A stretch of DNA of 64,000 nucleotides, from positions 2,666,001-2,730,000 of the forward strand of contig CP119308.1 in assembly GCA_029203165.1 (NCBI GenBank), given 5' to 3'. Below the pieces are notes generated by a model. It saw nothing but the letters and a program-made list of their open reading frames with translations, searched no databases and was not told the DNA's origin. The stretch comes from Candidatus Microbacterium colombiense (GTDB taxonomy: Bacteria > Actinomycetota > Actinomycetes > Actinomycetales > Microbacteriaceae). The position numbers were made by a program, and so were the translations under genes. Shown piece after piece: positions 35,636 to 45,520 of the stretch. The stretch's first letter is position 1. Each line of letters opens with the position of its first letter.

Positions 35636-36789
35636 GAGGCGTAGGCGCTGTTCTCGTGCACATAGTCGTGGGTGAGGTCGTTGGTGAGGATCGTCGCGGT
35701 CTCATCGCCGACACGCAGGTCGATCACGAGGTGGGTGGCGCGAGGGGTCAGGTCGACCTCCTCGCGAGGGCGGTCGGGGCCGCCGGCCGTACAGACGCGC
35801 ACGCCGTTCATCCACACGTCGACGTCGTACGGGTCGAAGCGTGCCCCTGTCGTGCCGATCGCCGCGAGGACGCGACCCCAGTTCGGGTCGTTGCCGAAGA
35901 TGGCGGCCTTGAACAGGTTGTTGCGGGCGACCGAGCGACCGACCTCGACCGCATCCTGCTCGGAGGCGGCGCCGCGCACCTCGATCGTGATGTCGTGGCT
36001 CGCGCCCTCCGCATCGCCCTGCAGCTGCACGGCGAGCTGCTGCGAGAGCTCGACGAGCGCCGCGGTGAAGTCGGCGAGGTCGGGCTTCACGCCACTCGCA
36101 CCGTTGGCGAGTAGCGTCACCTGGTCGTTCGTCGACATGCACCCGTCGGAGTCGAGCCGATCGAACGTGCGTCCGGTCGCGGCCCGCAGGGCGGTATCGG
36201 CGTCGAGGGCGTCGAGGTCGGCATCGGTCGTGATCACGACCAGCATGGTCGCGAGCCCGGGAGCGAGCATCCCCGCCCCTTTCGCCATCCCGCCGATCGT
36301 CCAGCCGTCGCGGCTGATCACCGCGGTCTTCGATACGGTGTCGGTCGTCATGATGGCCTGGGCCGCGGGCTCTCCCCCGTCGGCCGAGAGCTGGGTGATC
36401 GCCTGCTCCGTGCCCGCGAGTACCTTGGAGCGGAAGATCTCATCACCGGTACCGATGAGTCCGGTCGAGCACACCAACACGTCGCCGGCGCCGATGCCCA
36501 GCAGCTCGGCAGCCTTCTCGGCGGTCTGATGCGTGGTCTGGAAGCCGAAGCTCCCGGTGAAGCAGTTCGCCCCTCCGGAGTTGAGCACGACCGCCTCGAC
36601 GACGCGGTCGGCGATGACCTGCTGCGACCAGATGATCGGGTTCGCCTTCGCGCGGTTGCTGGTGAAGACGGCGGCTCCGATCTTACGCGGCCCGCGGTTG
36701 ACGACCACGGCCACATCGGGCTTGCCCGTGGACTTCAGGCCGACGGCGACGCCGGCCGCCTCGAACCCTGCGGCGGCGGTGACGCTCAC
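35632..36789 (-). CDS. argJ: Bifunctional ornithine acetyltransferase / N-acetylglutamate synthase
   Basis: Recycles the acetyl group from acetylornithine to glutamate; 385 residues. The self-cleavage site is in [18 protein letters not shown], where the Thr before MLVV becomes the N-terminal nucleophile of the beta chain. [15 protein letters not shown] and [10 protein letters not shown] are further family blocks. It starts 52 bases downstream of argC. A cyclic pathway with ArgJ makes a separate ArgA unnecessary if ArgJ is bifunctional; mono- versus bifunctionality is not readable. Confidence 0.97.
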   Translation of the reverse strand: MSVTAAAGFEAAGVAVGLKSTGKPDVAVVVNRGPRKIGAAVFTSNRAKANPIIWSQQVIADRVVEAVVLNSGGANCFTGSFGFQTTHQTAEKAAELLGIGAGDVLVCSTGLIGTGDEIFRSKVLAGTEQAITQLSADGGEPAAQAIMTTDTVSKTAVISRDGWTIGGMAKGAGMLAPGLATMLVVITTDADLDALDADTALRAATGRTFDRLDSDGCMSTNDQVTLLANGASGVKPDLADFTAALVELSQQLAVQLQGDAEGASHDITIEVRGAASEQDAVEVGRSVARNNLFKAAIFGNDPNWGRVLAAIGTTGARFDPYDVDVWMNGVRVCTAGGPDRPREEVDLTPRATHLVIDLRVGDETATILTNDLTHDYVHENSAYAS

Positions 36790-36841
36790 AGTGCCGACTC
36801 CGCATCGCGCACCACGGCGACGATGAGTGCTGTCTCGGTGA

Positions 36842-37894
36842 TCATGGTGCGACTCCGTTGATTGAGAGGGCCCGGTCTTCGGGGAGCCCGAGCGCGATGT
36901 TCATGGATTGGATTGCGGCGCCGGCCGTTCCCTTGACGAGGTTGTCGACGGCGGTGACGACCGTGACACGACCCGCGGACCGATCGATGGCGAGCCCGAT
37001 CAGTGCGGTGTTGGCGCCGAGCACGTCGGCCGTGCGCGGGAAGCTGCCCTCCGGAAGCACGTGCACGAAGGTCTCACCCTCGTAGGCGCTCTCCCAGGCG
37101 GCACGGATCTCGGCGTCGCTGACCCCGTCGGCGATGCGGGCCGTCGAGGTGGCCAGGATGCCCCGCGACATCGGCACGAGCACCGGGGTGAAGGAGATGC
37201 GGATGCTGTCGGAATCGACCCCACCGGCGGCGGCGAGCGCCTGCCGGATCTCCGGGATGTGCCGGTGCGTGCCGCCGACCGCGTAGGGGTTGGCCGTGCC
37301 GAGGATCTCACTCGCGAGCAGATTCGATTTGAGGCTCTTGCCTGCACCCGAGGGACCGACGGCGAGAACGGTGACGATGTCGTCGGCATCGATCACACCG
37401 GCGGCGACGCCCGGGGCGAGGCTGAGGCTCACCGTGGAGGCGTTGCATCCGGGTGCGGCGATCCTCGTCGCGCCGCGGAGCGCATCGCGCTGCTTCGTTC
37501 CCGCGACGGGCAGCTCGGGCACACCGTAGGTCCAGGGTGCATGGAAGGCACCGCCGTAGAACGCATCCCACGACTCCTGCGACGTGAGGCGGTGATCCGC
37601 TCCGGCATCGATCACGAGGGGGGTGTCGCCCAGCGCGTCGGTGTATTGACCCGACTGCCCGTGCGGCAACGCGAGGAACACGATGTCGTGCCCGGCGAGG
37701 ATCTCGGGCGTCGTGTCCTGGAGGGTGAGCCCTGCCAGAGAGCGCAGGTGGGGCTGGTGCTGGATCAGCGGTTGTCCAGCGTTCGAATGCGCCGTGACGG
37801 TGCGGATCTCGATGTCGGGATGACTGGCGAGGAGGCGCAGAATCTCGCCGCCTGCGTAGCCGGATGCGCCGGAGACGGCGACGGAATACGTCAT
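36842..37894 (-). CDS. argC: N-acetyl-gamma-glutamyl-phosphate reductase
   Basis: NADPH-dependent reductase of 350 residues. The Rossmann start is [20 protein letters not shown], and the catalytic Cys lies in [16 protein letters not shown]. It is the first gene of argCJBDFH. A TAAGGT -10-like hexamer (37901-37906) ends 6 bases before the ATG, so the message is likely leaderless. I could not find a convincing ArgR operator upstream. Confidence 0.97.
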   Translation of the reverse strand: MTYSVAVSGASGYAGGEILRLLASHPDIEIRTVTAHSNAGQPLIQHQPHLRSLAGLTLQDTTPEILAGHDIVFLALPHGQSGQYTDALGDTPLVIDAGADHRLTSQESWDAFYGGAFHAPWTYGVPELPVAGTKQRDALRGATRIAAPGCNASTVSLSLAPGVAAGVIDADDIVTVLAVGPSGAGKSLKSNLLASEILGTANPYAVGGTHRHIPEIRQALAAAGGVDSDSIRISFTPVLVPMSRGILATSTARIADGVSDAEIRAAWESAYEGETFVHVLPEGSFPRTADVLGANTALIGLAIDRSAGRVTVVTAVDNLVKGTAGAAIQSMNIALGLPEDRALSINGVAP

Positions 37895-37900
37895 GCTTCT

Positions 37901-37906
37901 ACCTTA
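37901..37906 (-). promoter_or_regulatory. Candidate -10 box of the arg operon
   Basis: TAAGGT on the minus strand, ending 6 bases before the argC ATG, so transcription would begin at about the start codon. No clear -35 is seen. The remaining 213-base gap to the thiamine gene holds only the hairpin at 38017-38035. Confidence 0.4.
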
Positions 37907-38016
37907 ACGGTCGGGGTCGGATGGCCGAGGCGGCGACACCGGCACTCGACCGCCGGCAGGCAGGAGCGCGGGGTCGCCTAGAGTCGGCGGTCGCCCCGGC
38001 GTCGGCGCACCGAAAC

Positions 38017-38035
38017 GACGCTCGGAACGAGCGTC
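38017..38035 (-). terminator. Candidate terminator of the thiamine operon
   Basis: An 8-bp perfect stem GACGCTCG/CGAGCGTC with a 3-base loop, about 75 bases after the ThiE-ThiD-TenA stop on the minus strand. It is followed by GTTTCGG, so the U-tract is weak. Confidence 0.45.
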
Positions 38036-38107
38036 AGAGAAGCGGATGCGGCCGAAGGCATGCGGCGACGATAGCGCGCCTTCGACGGCATCCGCAAATC
38101 ACCGGCG

Positions 38108-40258
38108 TCATGTGGCGACGACGACGCTCCACGGCTCGGCGAAGAAGTCGCGCTCGCGGGCGCTCGAGAGCTCGAAAGCGCGGCGCATCCTCGCCCGAGT
38201 GTCATCATCCGCCGAGGCAGCCGCGCGGGTCACGAACGCCACCGCCTGTGCGGTCGCCTCCGCGAACGCCGGATCGGCGTAGGTCGCGAGCCACGAGGCG
38301 TAGGGATGGTCCGGGTCCTGCGCGGAGGCACCGAGCTCCCCGGCGTGCAGGCGTTCCCCCAGATCGGTGTAGAGCCAGAAGCACGGCAGGAGCGCCGCGA
38401 TGAGCTCGGGGTACCGACCGTCGAACGCGGTCCCCCGCAGATGATCGAGGTACGCGACCGTCGCGGGCGTGGCGTCGGCCGCGAATGTGGCGGCCGAGAC
38501 GCCCTGCACCGGGGTGAGCCAGGATGCGTGCAGCTCCAGCTCGCCGACGATCGAGCCGTGGGCCGAGTGCGCCCAGAACGCCTGTTCGGCCGAGGTCGGC
38601 GCGAGGCGGGCGGCATCGGCCAGTACGCGGGCGTACTCGCGGAGGTAGAGGGCGTCCTGGGCGAGGTAGGAGACGAACGGCTCTCGCGGCAGCGTGCCAT
38701 CCGCCAGCCCGCGGATGAACGGCAGCTCATCGATCTCGGCGCGCACCCCCGCGATCGCCGCCCACCACTCGTCGGCGATGCTCACCGCCGACGGCCTGGT
38801 GGACAGTCCGCCGCGGCTCCAGAGCCCTGCGAAGTGATGGATCGGTCCGTGTCCGTTCCCGACGCGCAGCACATCACCCGCACCGATCGACTCCCGCAAC
38901 CAGGCGCGTGCGCCGGCCACCGCGGCGATGGGATCGTCGCCTCGCCCCCTCAGCGTGGCGATCGCGGACGAGAGCGAGCATCCCGTGCCGTGAGTGTTCT
39001 CGGTGTCGATCCGGGCGCCCGGGAACTCCTGGCGGATGCCGGCAGCGACATCGATGAGGGCGTCTGGTGCCGCATCGCCCGTGAGATGGCCGCCCTTCAC
39101 CAGCACCGCCGCCCCGATCTGCGCCGACAGCTCGTCGGCCGCGGCGAGCGCACTCTCCCAGTCCGCCGGCTCCCGCCCGGTCAGCACGGCGAGCTCGGCG
39201 AGGTTCGGCGTCACCAGGTCGGCGCGGGTCAGCAGCGCGCGCAGAGCGGACTCCGCGGCAGGGTCCAGCAACCTGTCGCCACTGGTGGCGACCATCACCG
39301 GATCGACCACCACGACCGGTGGGCGGACGGCGTCGAGCCAGGCGGTCACGGTGTCGACGACCGCGACATCGGCGAGCATCCCGATCTTGACCGCGTCGAT
39401 CACGATGTCATCCGACAGGGCGTCGAGTTGAGAGCGCAGGAAGTCCGCCGGGGGCACGTGCACGGCACGGACCCCACGCGTGTTCTGCACCGTGAGCGCG
39501 GTGATGGCGGCCATGCCGTACCCGCCGTTCGCGGAGATCGACTTGAGGTCGGCCTGGATTCCCGCCCCGCCAGAGGGGTCGCTCCCTGCGATGGTCAGCA
39601 CCCGCGGGACGGAGGTCGCCTGCCGGCGACGGCGGAACGCCTCTGCCGCCGCGCGCGGGTCGTCGGCGGCGCACAGTGCCGACACGACCGCGATCCCGGC
39701 AGCACCGGCGGCGAAAAGCTGCTCGGTGTCGTCGATCCCCACCCCGCCGATCGCCACGCAGGGCAACGGGCTCGCCTGCGCGAAGGCGCGGAAGCCCTCG
39801 ACGCCGAGTGCCGGCGGGTGGTCGGGCTTCGTGAGCGTGGGACGGATCACCCCGACTCCGAGATAGTCGACGGTACCGGTCGGCAGTGCCAGCACCGCAT
39901 CGAGGTGCGAAGGACTGTTCGCCGTGAGCCCGATCAGCGCGTCGGGACCCAGCTCACGCCGCGCACGCAGCACCGAGGCATCGCCCTGACCGAGGTGCAC
40001 CCCATCGACGCGGGCCCCGCGCAACCGCGCCTCCAGCGCGGCATCCAGACGATCGTTGACGACGAGGAGCGCGCGGCCTGCGATCACGGTGGACAGCGCG
40101 AGCAGCTGCTCGACGGTCTGCTCATCGGTCGCGGACTTGTCGCGCAACTGCACGATGCGCACGCCCCCGTCGACCGCCTGACGCACGGTCTCGACCACGC
40201 CACGGTCGCCGCACAGCGCCGCATCGGTCACGAGGTAGAGCGAGAGGTGGGGAGTCAT
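38108..40258 (-). CDS. ThiE-ThiD-TenA trifunctional thiamine biosynthesis fusion
   Basis: A 716-residue fusion. Residues about 1-210 are thiamine phosphate synthase (ThiE): [39 protein letters not shown]. Residues about 220-490 are HMP/HMP-P kinase (ThiD): [40 protein letters not shown]. Residues about 500-716 are TenA thiaminase II-like: [43 protein letters not shown] (catalytic Cys) and FFAEPW (Glu). With ThiM it covers salvage of pyrimidine and thiazole, coupling to TMP and recovery of degraded thiamine. It overlaps thiM by ATGA and is under the TPP riboswitch. Confidence 0.93.
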   Translation of the reverse strand: MTPHLSLYLVTDAALCGDRGVVETVRQAVDGGVRIVQLRDKSATDEQTVEQLLALSTVIAGRALLVVNDRLDAALEARLRGARVDGVHLGQGDASVLRARRELGPDALIGLTANSPSHLDAVLALPTGTVDYLGVGVIRPTLTKPDHPPALGVEGFRAFAQASPLPCVAIGGVGIDDTEQLFAAGAAGIAVVSALCAADDPRAAAEAFRRRRQATSVPRVLTIAGSDPSGGAGIQADLKSISANGGYGMAAITALTVQNTRGVRAVHVPPADFLRSQLDALSDDIVIDAVKIGMLADVAVVDTVTAWLDAVRPPVVVVDPVMVATSGDRLLDPAAESALRALLTRADLVTPNLAELAVLTGREPADWESALAAADELSAQIGAAVLVKGGHLTGDAAPDALIDVAAGIRQEFPGARIDTENTHGTGCSLSSAIATLRGRGDDPIAAVAGARAWLRESIGAGDVLRVGNGHGPIHHFAGLWSRGGLSTRPSAVSIADEWWAAIAGVRAEIDELPFIRGLADGTLPREPFVSYLAQDALYLREYARVLADAARLAPTSAEQAFWAHSAHGSIVGELELHASWLTPVQGVSAATFAADATPATVAYLDHLRGTAFDGRYPELIAALLPCFWLYTDLGERLHAGELGASAQDPDHPYASWLATYADPAFAEATAQAVAFVTRAAASADDDTRARMRRAFELSSARERDFFAEPWSVVVAT

Positions 40259-41103
40259 CGTGTGCTCTCCTGGACACGAGCCGCGGCGGCCAGGTCATTC
40301 GGCCCGAGAGCTGCGAGAGCGTCCAGCAGGGCGACGGCGAAACTTCCCGGTCCGGAGGACAGAGCCGCAGCCCGTTCGGCGGCGATCGTGTACACGAGCG
40401 TGGCGGCGGAGACGGCATCCAGCGCCGAAGCACCACTGGCTCGGGCCGCCCCGAGGAACGCGGCCATGACGGCCCCCAACGCGCATCCCCCGCCGGTCAC
40501 GAGCGTGAGAAGCGGATCGCCGTTGGCGATGCGCACCACGCGCTCTCCGTCGGTGAGGAGATCGACCGGGCCGGACACCGCGACGACGCTGCCGTATCGA
40601 TGGGCCAGCGCGACCGCCGCATCCGCCGCCGCGTCCGTGGAGTCTGTCGCGTCGACGCCGCGACCGCCGCCGCTCAGCCCGGCGAGTGCGAGGATCTCCG
40701 ACGCGTTGCCACGGATCGCCGTCGGACGACGCGCCGCGAGCTCATGTGCGAGCGCCGTGCGCACGGGGAGCGCTCCGATCGCGACCGGGTCGAGCACCCA
40801 CGGCGTTCCGGCCACCGTGGCACCCGCGACGGCCTCCAGGCTCGCGTCCCGTTGCTCGGGAGTCGGTGTGCCGAGGTTGATCAGCACGCCGGAGGCGACG
40901 CCCGCGAACAGGCCGCTCTCCCCCACGATGTCGACCATCGCGGGAGCAGCACCCAGGGCGAGGAGCACGTTCGCGGTGAATCCGGTGACGACGGCGTTCG
41001 TGATGCAGTGCGTCAGCGGTGGAGCGTCGCGCAGGCTCTCCAGCAGTGTCACCGCCTCGGCCACGACGGTGGAATCGGACGGTGGACGCAGACGATCGCT
41101 CAT
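40255..41103 (-). CDS. thiM: Hydroxyethylthiazole kinase
   Basis: Phosphorylates the thiazole moiety for thiamine salvage; 282 residues of the ribokinase-like ThiM family. Blocks seen are [44 protein letters not shown] and [18 protein letters not shown], which holds the anion hole and catalytic Cys region. It is the first gene behind the TPP riboswitch and overlaps the fusion gene by 4 bases. Confidence 0.95.
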   Translation of the reverse strand: MSDRLRPPSDSTVVAEAVTLLESLRDAPPLTHCITNAVVTGFTANVLLALGAAPAMVDIVGESGLFAGVASGVLINLGTPTPEQRDASLEAVAGATVAGTPWVLDPVAIGALPVRTALAHELAARRPTAIRGNASEILALAGLSGGGRGVDATDSTDAAADAAVALAHRYGSVVAVSGPVDLLTDGERVVRIANGDPLLTLVTGGGCALGAVMAAFLGAARASGASALDAVSAATLVYTIAAERAAALSSGPGSFAVALLDALAALGPNDLAAAARVQESTR

Positions 41104-41104
41104 C

Positions 41105-41185
41105 GCGACATCCCTTCGCTAGTACGAACTAGATCAGGTTCGACGGGTCTGTTCTCAGCCGCGGTCGCGGCACCCCGTGTCACTG
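41105..41185 (-). promoter_or_regulatory. TPP (THI element) riboswitch
   Basis: The minus strand shows the conserved core in order: ACACGGGGTGCC (P1/P2 arm), GCGGCTGAGA, ACCCGTCGAACCTGATC and GCGAAGGGATG. The element ends 2-4 bases before the thiM ATG, so the terminal helix could occlude the ribosome site, implying translational control by thiamine pyrophosphate. A TAGACT -10-like hexamer lies just upstream (plus-strand 41191-41196). Confidence 0.95.
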
Positions 41186-41214
41186 CTCGCAGTCTAGCGA
41201 AGCGTCGGCGGCGC

Positions 41215-42180
41215 TCAGGCGAGGGTGTCGAGGAGGGTCTGCTCCTGGGGGCGGGTCAGCCCCGCGCTGCGCGTCCGGCCCGTTCCGCGTGCGACTTCAT
41301 CGGCCACCACGGCGGCGATGGTGTCGTCGATCGACCGCAGCCTGCCGCCCGCCCGGTGGAACGCCGCGTTCGACCGCGTCATGAATCCGGTCATCTCTGC
41401 AGGCAGCCACAGGGGCAGGGAACGCTCCCCTGCCCAGTACCCCACGCCCTGCCCGACGAGCCAGTCCTCGGCACCCTCGACGGTGGCGCCGGTGTGTCCG
41501 GCCGCTGCACGCACACGCGCGAGGACGTCGGCGAGGGGATGCTGATCGCCGATGGCGTTCACAGGGGTGCTGTCGCACCGGGTCGTCACGACGAAGTCGG
41601 CGAGGTCGTCGACATCGATCACCTGCACCCAGCGGTCTTCCAACGGAGGGAGCAGCACGGCGTCCGATCCCGCTCGCGCGAAGGCCGCCGCCCAGTAGCC
41701 GAAGCGATCGCTGGGGTCGCCCTCTCCGACGATCAGCCCGGGGCGCACGATCCGCGCTCGCGCCCCGAGGGTGGCGACCGACTGCTCGGCGGCGACCTTC
41801 TCGGCCGCATAGTCGTACGCGTCGCCCGGCACCGCGGGGGCGTGCAGGGCAGCCGACTCGTCAGCACCTGCGGTCGTGTCATCCGCGTAGACCGACATCG
41901 ACGAGATGTACGTCCACCGCTGTGTTCGCGCGCCGATCGCAGTGATGGCCTGAGCGACGTGATCCGCCCGGGACGAGATGTCGATCACGTGATCCCACTC
42001 GCGTGCGACCGCGTCATAGGCACCGGGGCGATCCCGGTCGCCTTCGATCAGAGACGCTCCGGCGGGAACGTCGCGCAGACCGCGGGCGAGACAGGTCACC
42101 GACGCGCCCTCGTCGACCCACCGTCGGGCGATGCGCCCCGAGAGCCAGCCGGTACCGCCGAGGATCAGAACGTCTGTCAT
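41215..42180 (-). CDS. Extended SDR / NAD-dependent epimerase-dehydratase family protein
   Basis: Protein of 321 residues with a Rossmann start VLILGGTGWLSGRIARRWV. YISSMSVYAD and YDYAAEKVAAEQ carry the extended-SDR Ser and Tyr-X3-Lys (here YAAEK). RIVRPGLIVGEGDPSDRFGY is the substrate-side loop. It resembles nucleoside-diphosphate-sugar epimerase-like or isoflavone-reductase-like oxidoreductases, but there is no sugar-nucleotide context to define a substrate. It stands alone between the TPP riboswitch and the DUF402 gene. Confidence 0.82.
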   Translation of the reverse strand: MTDVLILGGTGWLSGRIARRWVDEGASVTCLARGLRDVPAGASLIEGDRDRPGAYDAVAREWDHVIDISSRADHVAQAITAIGARTQRWTYISSMSVYADDTTAGADESAALHAPAVPGDAYDYAAEKVAAEQSVATLGARARIVRPGLIVGEGDPSDRFGYWAAAFARAGSDAVLLPPLEDRWVQVIDVDDLADFVVTTRCDSTPVNAIGDQHPLADVLARVRAAAGHTGATVEGAEDWLVGQGVGYWAGERSLPLWLPAEMTGFMTRSNAAFHRAGGRLRSIDDTIAAVVADEVARGTGRTRSAGLTRPQEQTLLDTLA

Positions 42181-42250
42181 GCATCCATGTCATCAGGGTT
42201 CAACGAGCGACGGAAGCGCTTCCGCTCTGAGCAGACGACGCGGCCTCGGA

Positions 42251-42967
42251 TCACCGATCGGAGAGTTCCCCGAGCCCTGCGAGGAGCGGCGTCGTCCAGG
42301 ACGGATCCGGCCGCCAGTCGACCCACTCCGGATCGAAAGGCCACTCACCCGCATGGAACGACGCGATCGCGGCGTCCGCGTGCCGTTCGATCTGCGCGGC
42401 CTGCTCAGCACTGAGACGCCCCTGGGCGATCGCGGCGATCACCTCGTCCTCGTCCTTCAAGTGGATGCCGCCGGCCGCATCGATCTCCACGTCGAGGATG
42501 TGATCCGAGGTGTAGGTGTCGACATCGGTGCGCAGGTGCGAGTTCTCGAGATTCACGTACCACCCGGCGAAGGTCCAGTCGCTGCCCGTGATCTCGCTCC
42601 AGAACAGCCAGACCGACCACGCGGATCCGGCGGGGGCGATGCGCAGGATGCCGTTGCCCCACCACTCCTCGACGACGCGTGTGCGCGGTTCGAGCCAACG
42701 GCGGTCGAGCGGAACCGTGCGCACGCGTTCTCCGTGCGGGGTGCCCTGTCCCTCCTGGAGCGTTCCCGGGGCGAGCCACGCCACCAGTCCGCGCTCGTCG
42801 TCGCGCACGACGCGCATCGGGGTGATGGTCGATGCCTCCCCCGGCTGCCACCCCGGCTTGCGGTAGTGCCAGTCGATCTGCGCGCCCGGCGCGAGGAACG
42901 GCGCGTCACCCAGAGGGCGCACACCGTCCGGCACGGCTGCCGGGGTGCTGTGTGGAAGGATGCTCAT
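42251..42967 (-). CDS. DUF402 (FomD-like) domain protein
   Basis: Protein of 238 residues. The block WSVWLFWSEITGSDWTFAGW, YVNLENSHLRTDVDTYTSDH and LDVEIDAAGGIHLKDEDEV match DUF402, the fold of FomD, a nucleotide hydrolase of fosfomycin biosynthesis, and of related nucleoside phosphatases. Acidic residues DTYTSDHILD and KDEDEV probably bind metal. Context (pheST, an SDR) gives no pathway, so a general nucleotide hydrolase role is inference. Confidence 0.8.
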   Translation of the reverse strand: MSILPHSTPAAVPDGVRPLGDAPFLAPGAQIDWHYRKPGWQPGEASTITPMRVVRDDERGLVAWLAPGTLQEGQGTPHGERVRTVPLDRRWLEPRTRVVEEWWGNGILRIAPAGSAWSVWLFWSEITGSDWTFAGWYVNLENSHLRTDVDTYTSDHILDVEIDAAGGIHLKDEDEVIAAIAQGRLSAEQAAQIERHADAAIASFHAGEWPFDPEWVDWRPDPSWTTPLLAGLGELSDR

Positions 42968-43015
42968 TCCGTCACGCTACCCCGGCAGAACCGTGCCGAT
43001 CGAGTGGGTCCGAGG

Positions 43016-45520
43016 TCAGTCGCGCAGCGCGGCGCCGAAACGCTCCGCGGCGACGGCGACGCCGGCGAGCTTGGCCTCGGTGGCCTCCGCCGCGGTGAGG
43101 GTGCGATCATCGGCGCGGAACCGCAGTGCGAAGGTGAGGCTCTTCGCTCCCTCGGGAACGCCCTCGCCACGGTAGTCGTCGACCAGACGCACCGATTCGA
43201 GCAGCGCGCCGGCGCCCTCGGCCAGCGCGGCGCGCACGTCGCCGGCAGGCACGTCCGCGGGAAGCGTGAGTGACACGTCCTGCGTGGCGGCGGTGAACGT
43301 CGACAGCGACTCGGCGACGATACGCCGCCCCGCCAGCGACAGGATCAGATCGAGGTCGAGTTCGAGCACGGTCGCCCGACCCGGCAGATCAGCGTCCTCG
43401 GCGACGACGGGATGCAGTTCGCCCACGTAGCCGACCTCGGTGGCGTCGACCAGCAGCGACCCGGTGCGACCGGGGTGCAGCGCCGCCCGCTGGGTCTGGA
43501 CGACATCGATCTCGACGCCCGCCGCGGCCGCGATGACCCGTGCGGCGTCGAGCGCCTCCGACAACCCTGCGGCCTCCGCCGGGCGACCGGGCTGGCGCGC
43601 CACGATATTGCCGGTGAGCAGCAGCGCCACGTGACGATGCTGCGGCGGGATCGACGCGTCGAGCGCCTCGAGTGTCTCGTCCGACGGGCGTACCCCGAGT
43701 GGCGGAACCTCGTCCGTGCCGTACGTCACACCGGCTTCGGGCAGGAACACCACGCCGGTCTCGAAGATGGCGAGGTCGGTGAGGCCGCGCGCGATGTTGC
43801 GGTGCGCGGTCTGCAGCAGGCCGGGCAGGAGCGAGCGGCGCAGGAACGGCGCCTGGCCGTCGAGCGGGTTCGCCAGGCGGATGCTCGGCAGGTGCTCACC
43901 CGAGGCGGAGCCGTGCAGGTCGTTCTGCGCCTCGGTCGTGAACGGGAACGCGGGGGTCTCCACGAATCCGGCGGCGGCGAGTGCGTCGGCGACCCGGCGA
44001 CGGCCCTGCTGGAGCGCGGTGAGTCCGCGACCGGACGGCGGGGTGGGCAGCACGGACGGGATGCGGTCGAGCCCGTGGATGCGCGCGACCTCCTCGGCGA
44101 GCGTCCATTTGTCCGTGAGGTCGGGGCGCCAGGTGGGCGGGATGACCGCCCAGCCGCTCTCGGCCGCGGTCACCTCGGCGCCGATCGTCGTCAGCGCGCC
44201 GGTGATCTCGTCGTCGGTGTAGTCCACTCCGATGAGCCCAGGGACGAAGCCGGCCGGCAGCTCGATCTCGGCGACGAACACCTCGGCGAACAGCGCCCCG
44301 CCCTCGTCGGTCAGCGTGCCGCCGGCGAGTTCGACCATCAGGTCGGCGACGCGGCGGGCCGCGACGAACGGGATGAGCGGGTCGACACCGCGCTCGAAGC
44401 GCTTGGACGCCTCGCTGGGCAGCTTGTGCCGACGGGCCGAGCGGGCGATGGTCGTCGGGTCGAAGGTGGCCGCCTCGATGAGCACGTTGCGGGTGGTGTC
44501 GCTCATCTCGGTCGTGCCGCCGCCCATGACGCCGGCGAGACCGATCGGGCCGGAGCCGTCCGTGATGAGGAGATCCTCGACATGGAGCGCACGCTCCTGG
44601 CCGTCGAGCGTCGTCATCTTCTCTCCGGGAGTCGCACGGCGCACCGTGATCCCCCCGTCCAGCTTGTCGAGGTCGTAGCCGTGCAGGGGCTGACCGAGCT
44701 CGAGCATGACGTAGTTCGTGATGTCGATCAGCACGCCGAGCGACCGCATACCGGCGAGCGACAGCCGGGCGATCATCCACGGCGGGGTCGGGCGGGAGGG
44801 GTCGACACCACGCACGACGCGGGTGACGAACTCGCTCGCGCCGACGCGGCCGCGCACCGGCGCGACGTCGTCGACCACGGTCGTGTGTCCGCTGCCGGGG
44901 TGCAGTTCGGCGAAGTCGCGTTCGGCCGGGTCACGGAAGACCGCACCCGTCGCGTGCGAGTACTCGCGAGCCACGCCGCGGAGGGAGAAGGCGTAGCCGC
45001 GGTCGGGCGTGACGTTGATCTCGACGGCGACGTCGTCGAGACCGAGCAGCGCGATCGCATCGGTACCGACCGGGGCGTCGATGCCGAGATCGGACAGCAC
45101 CACGATGCCGTTGTGCTCGTCACCCAGACCGAGTTCGCGCGCCGAGGCGATCATGCCGTCGGACACGTGCCCGTAGGTCTTGCGCGCCGCGATCGGGAAT
45201 GGCCCCGGAAGCACCGCGCCCGGCAACGTGACGACGACCTTGTCACCGACGGCGAAGTTGTGCGCGCCGCAGACGATCCCGCGGACACCGCCGTTCTCCT
45301 CACCCACGTCGACCTGGCACCAGTTGATGGTCTTGCCGTTGGACTGCGGTTCCGGCTCGAGAGACACGACCTGTCCGATGACGACGGGACCGGTGATCTC
45401 GAAGCGGTGCACGTCCTCCTCTTCGAAGCCGACCGTCACCAGCGCCTCGAGGACGTCCTCCGGCGTGGCATCCGCTGCCAGATCGACGTACTCACGCAAC
45501 CACGAAAGCGGGACGCGCAT
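43016..45520 (-). CDS. pheT: Phenylalanyl-tRNA synthetase beta subunit
   Basis: 834 residues. Order of domains: N-terminal MRVPLSWLREYVDL, the EMAP-like tRNA-binding OB fold (VIGQVVSLEPEP to GVRGIVCGAHNF), B3/B4 editing domain, B5 domain (PVRGRVGASEF region to KRFERGVDP), catalytic-like core, and a C-terminal FDX-ACB anticodon domain ending VAAERFGAALRD. Start chosen at the ATG 45520, sharing one base with the pheS stop (TGATG). The frame is open to 46129 inside pheS, but that part is a shadow. Confidence 0.97.
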   Translation of the reverse strand: MRVPLSWLREYVDLAADATPEDVLEALVTVGFEEEDVHRFEITGPVVIGQVVSLEPEPQSNGKTINWCQVDVGEENGGVRGIVCGAHNFAVGDKVVVTLPGAVLPGPFPIAARKTYGHVSDGMIASARELGLGDEHNGIVVLSDLGIDAPVGTDAIALLGLDDVAVEINVTPDRGYAFSLRGVAREYSHATGAVFRDPAERDFAELHPGSGHTTVVDDVAPVRGRVGASEFVTRVVRGVDPSRPTPPWMIARLSLAGMRSLGVLIDITNYVMLELGQPLHGYDLDKLDGGITVRRATPGEKMTTLDGQERALHVEDLLITDGSGPIGLAGVMGGGTTEMSDTTRNVLIEAATFDPTTIARSARRHKLPSEASKRFERGVDPLIPFVAARRVADLMVELAGGTLTDEGGALFAEVFVAEIELPAGFVPGLIGVDYTDDEITGALTTIGAEVTAAESGWAVIPPTWRPDLTDKWTLAEEVARIHGLDRIPSVLPTPPSGRGLTALQQGRRRVADALAAAGFVETPAFPFTTEAQNDLHGSASGEHLPSIRLANPLDGQAPFLRRSLLPGLLQTAHRNIARGLTDLAIFETGVVFLPEAGVTYGTDEVPPLGVRPSDETLEALDASIPPQHRHVALLLTGNIVARQPGRPAEAAGLSEALDAARVIAAAAGVEIDVVQTQRAALHPGRTGSLLVDATEVGYVGELHPVVAEDADLPGRATVLELDLDLILSLAGRRIVAESLSTFTAATQDVSLTLPADVPAGDVRAALAEGAGALLESVRLVDDYRGEGVPEGAKSLTFALRFRADDRTLTAAEATEAKLAGVAVAAERFGAALRD

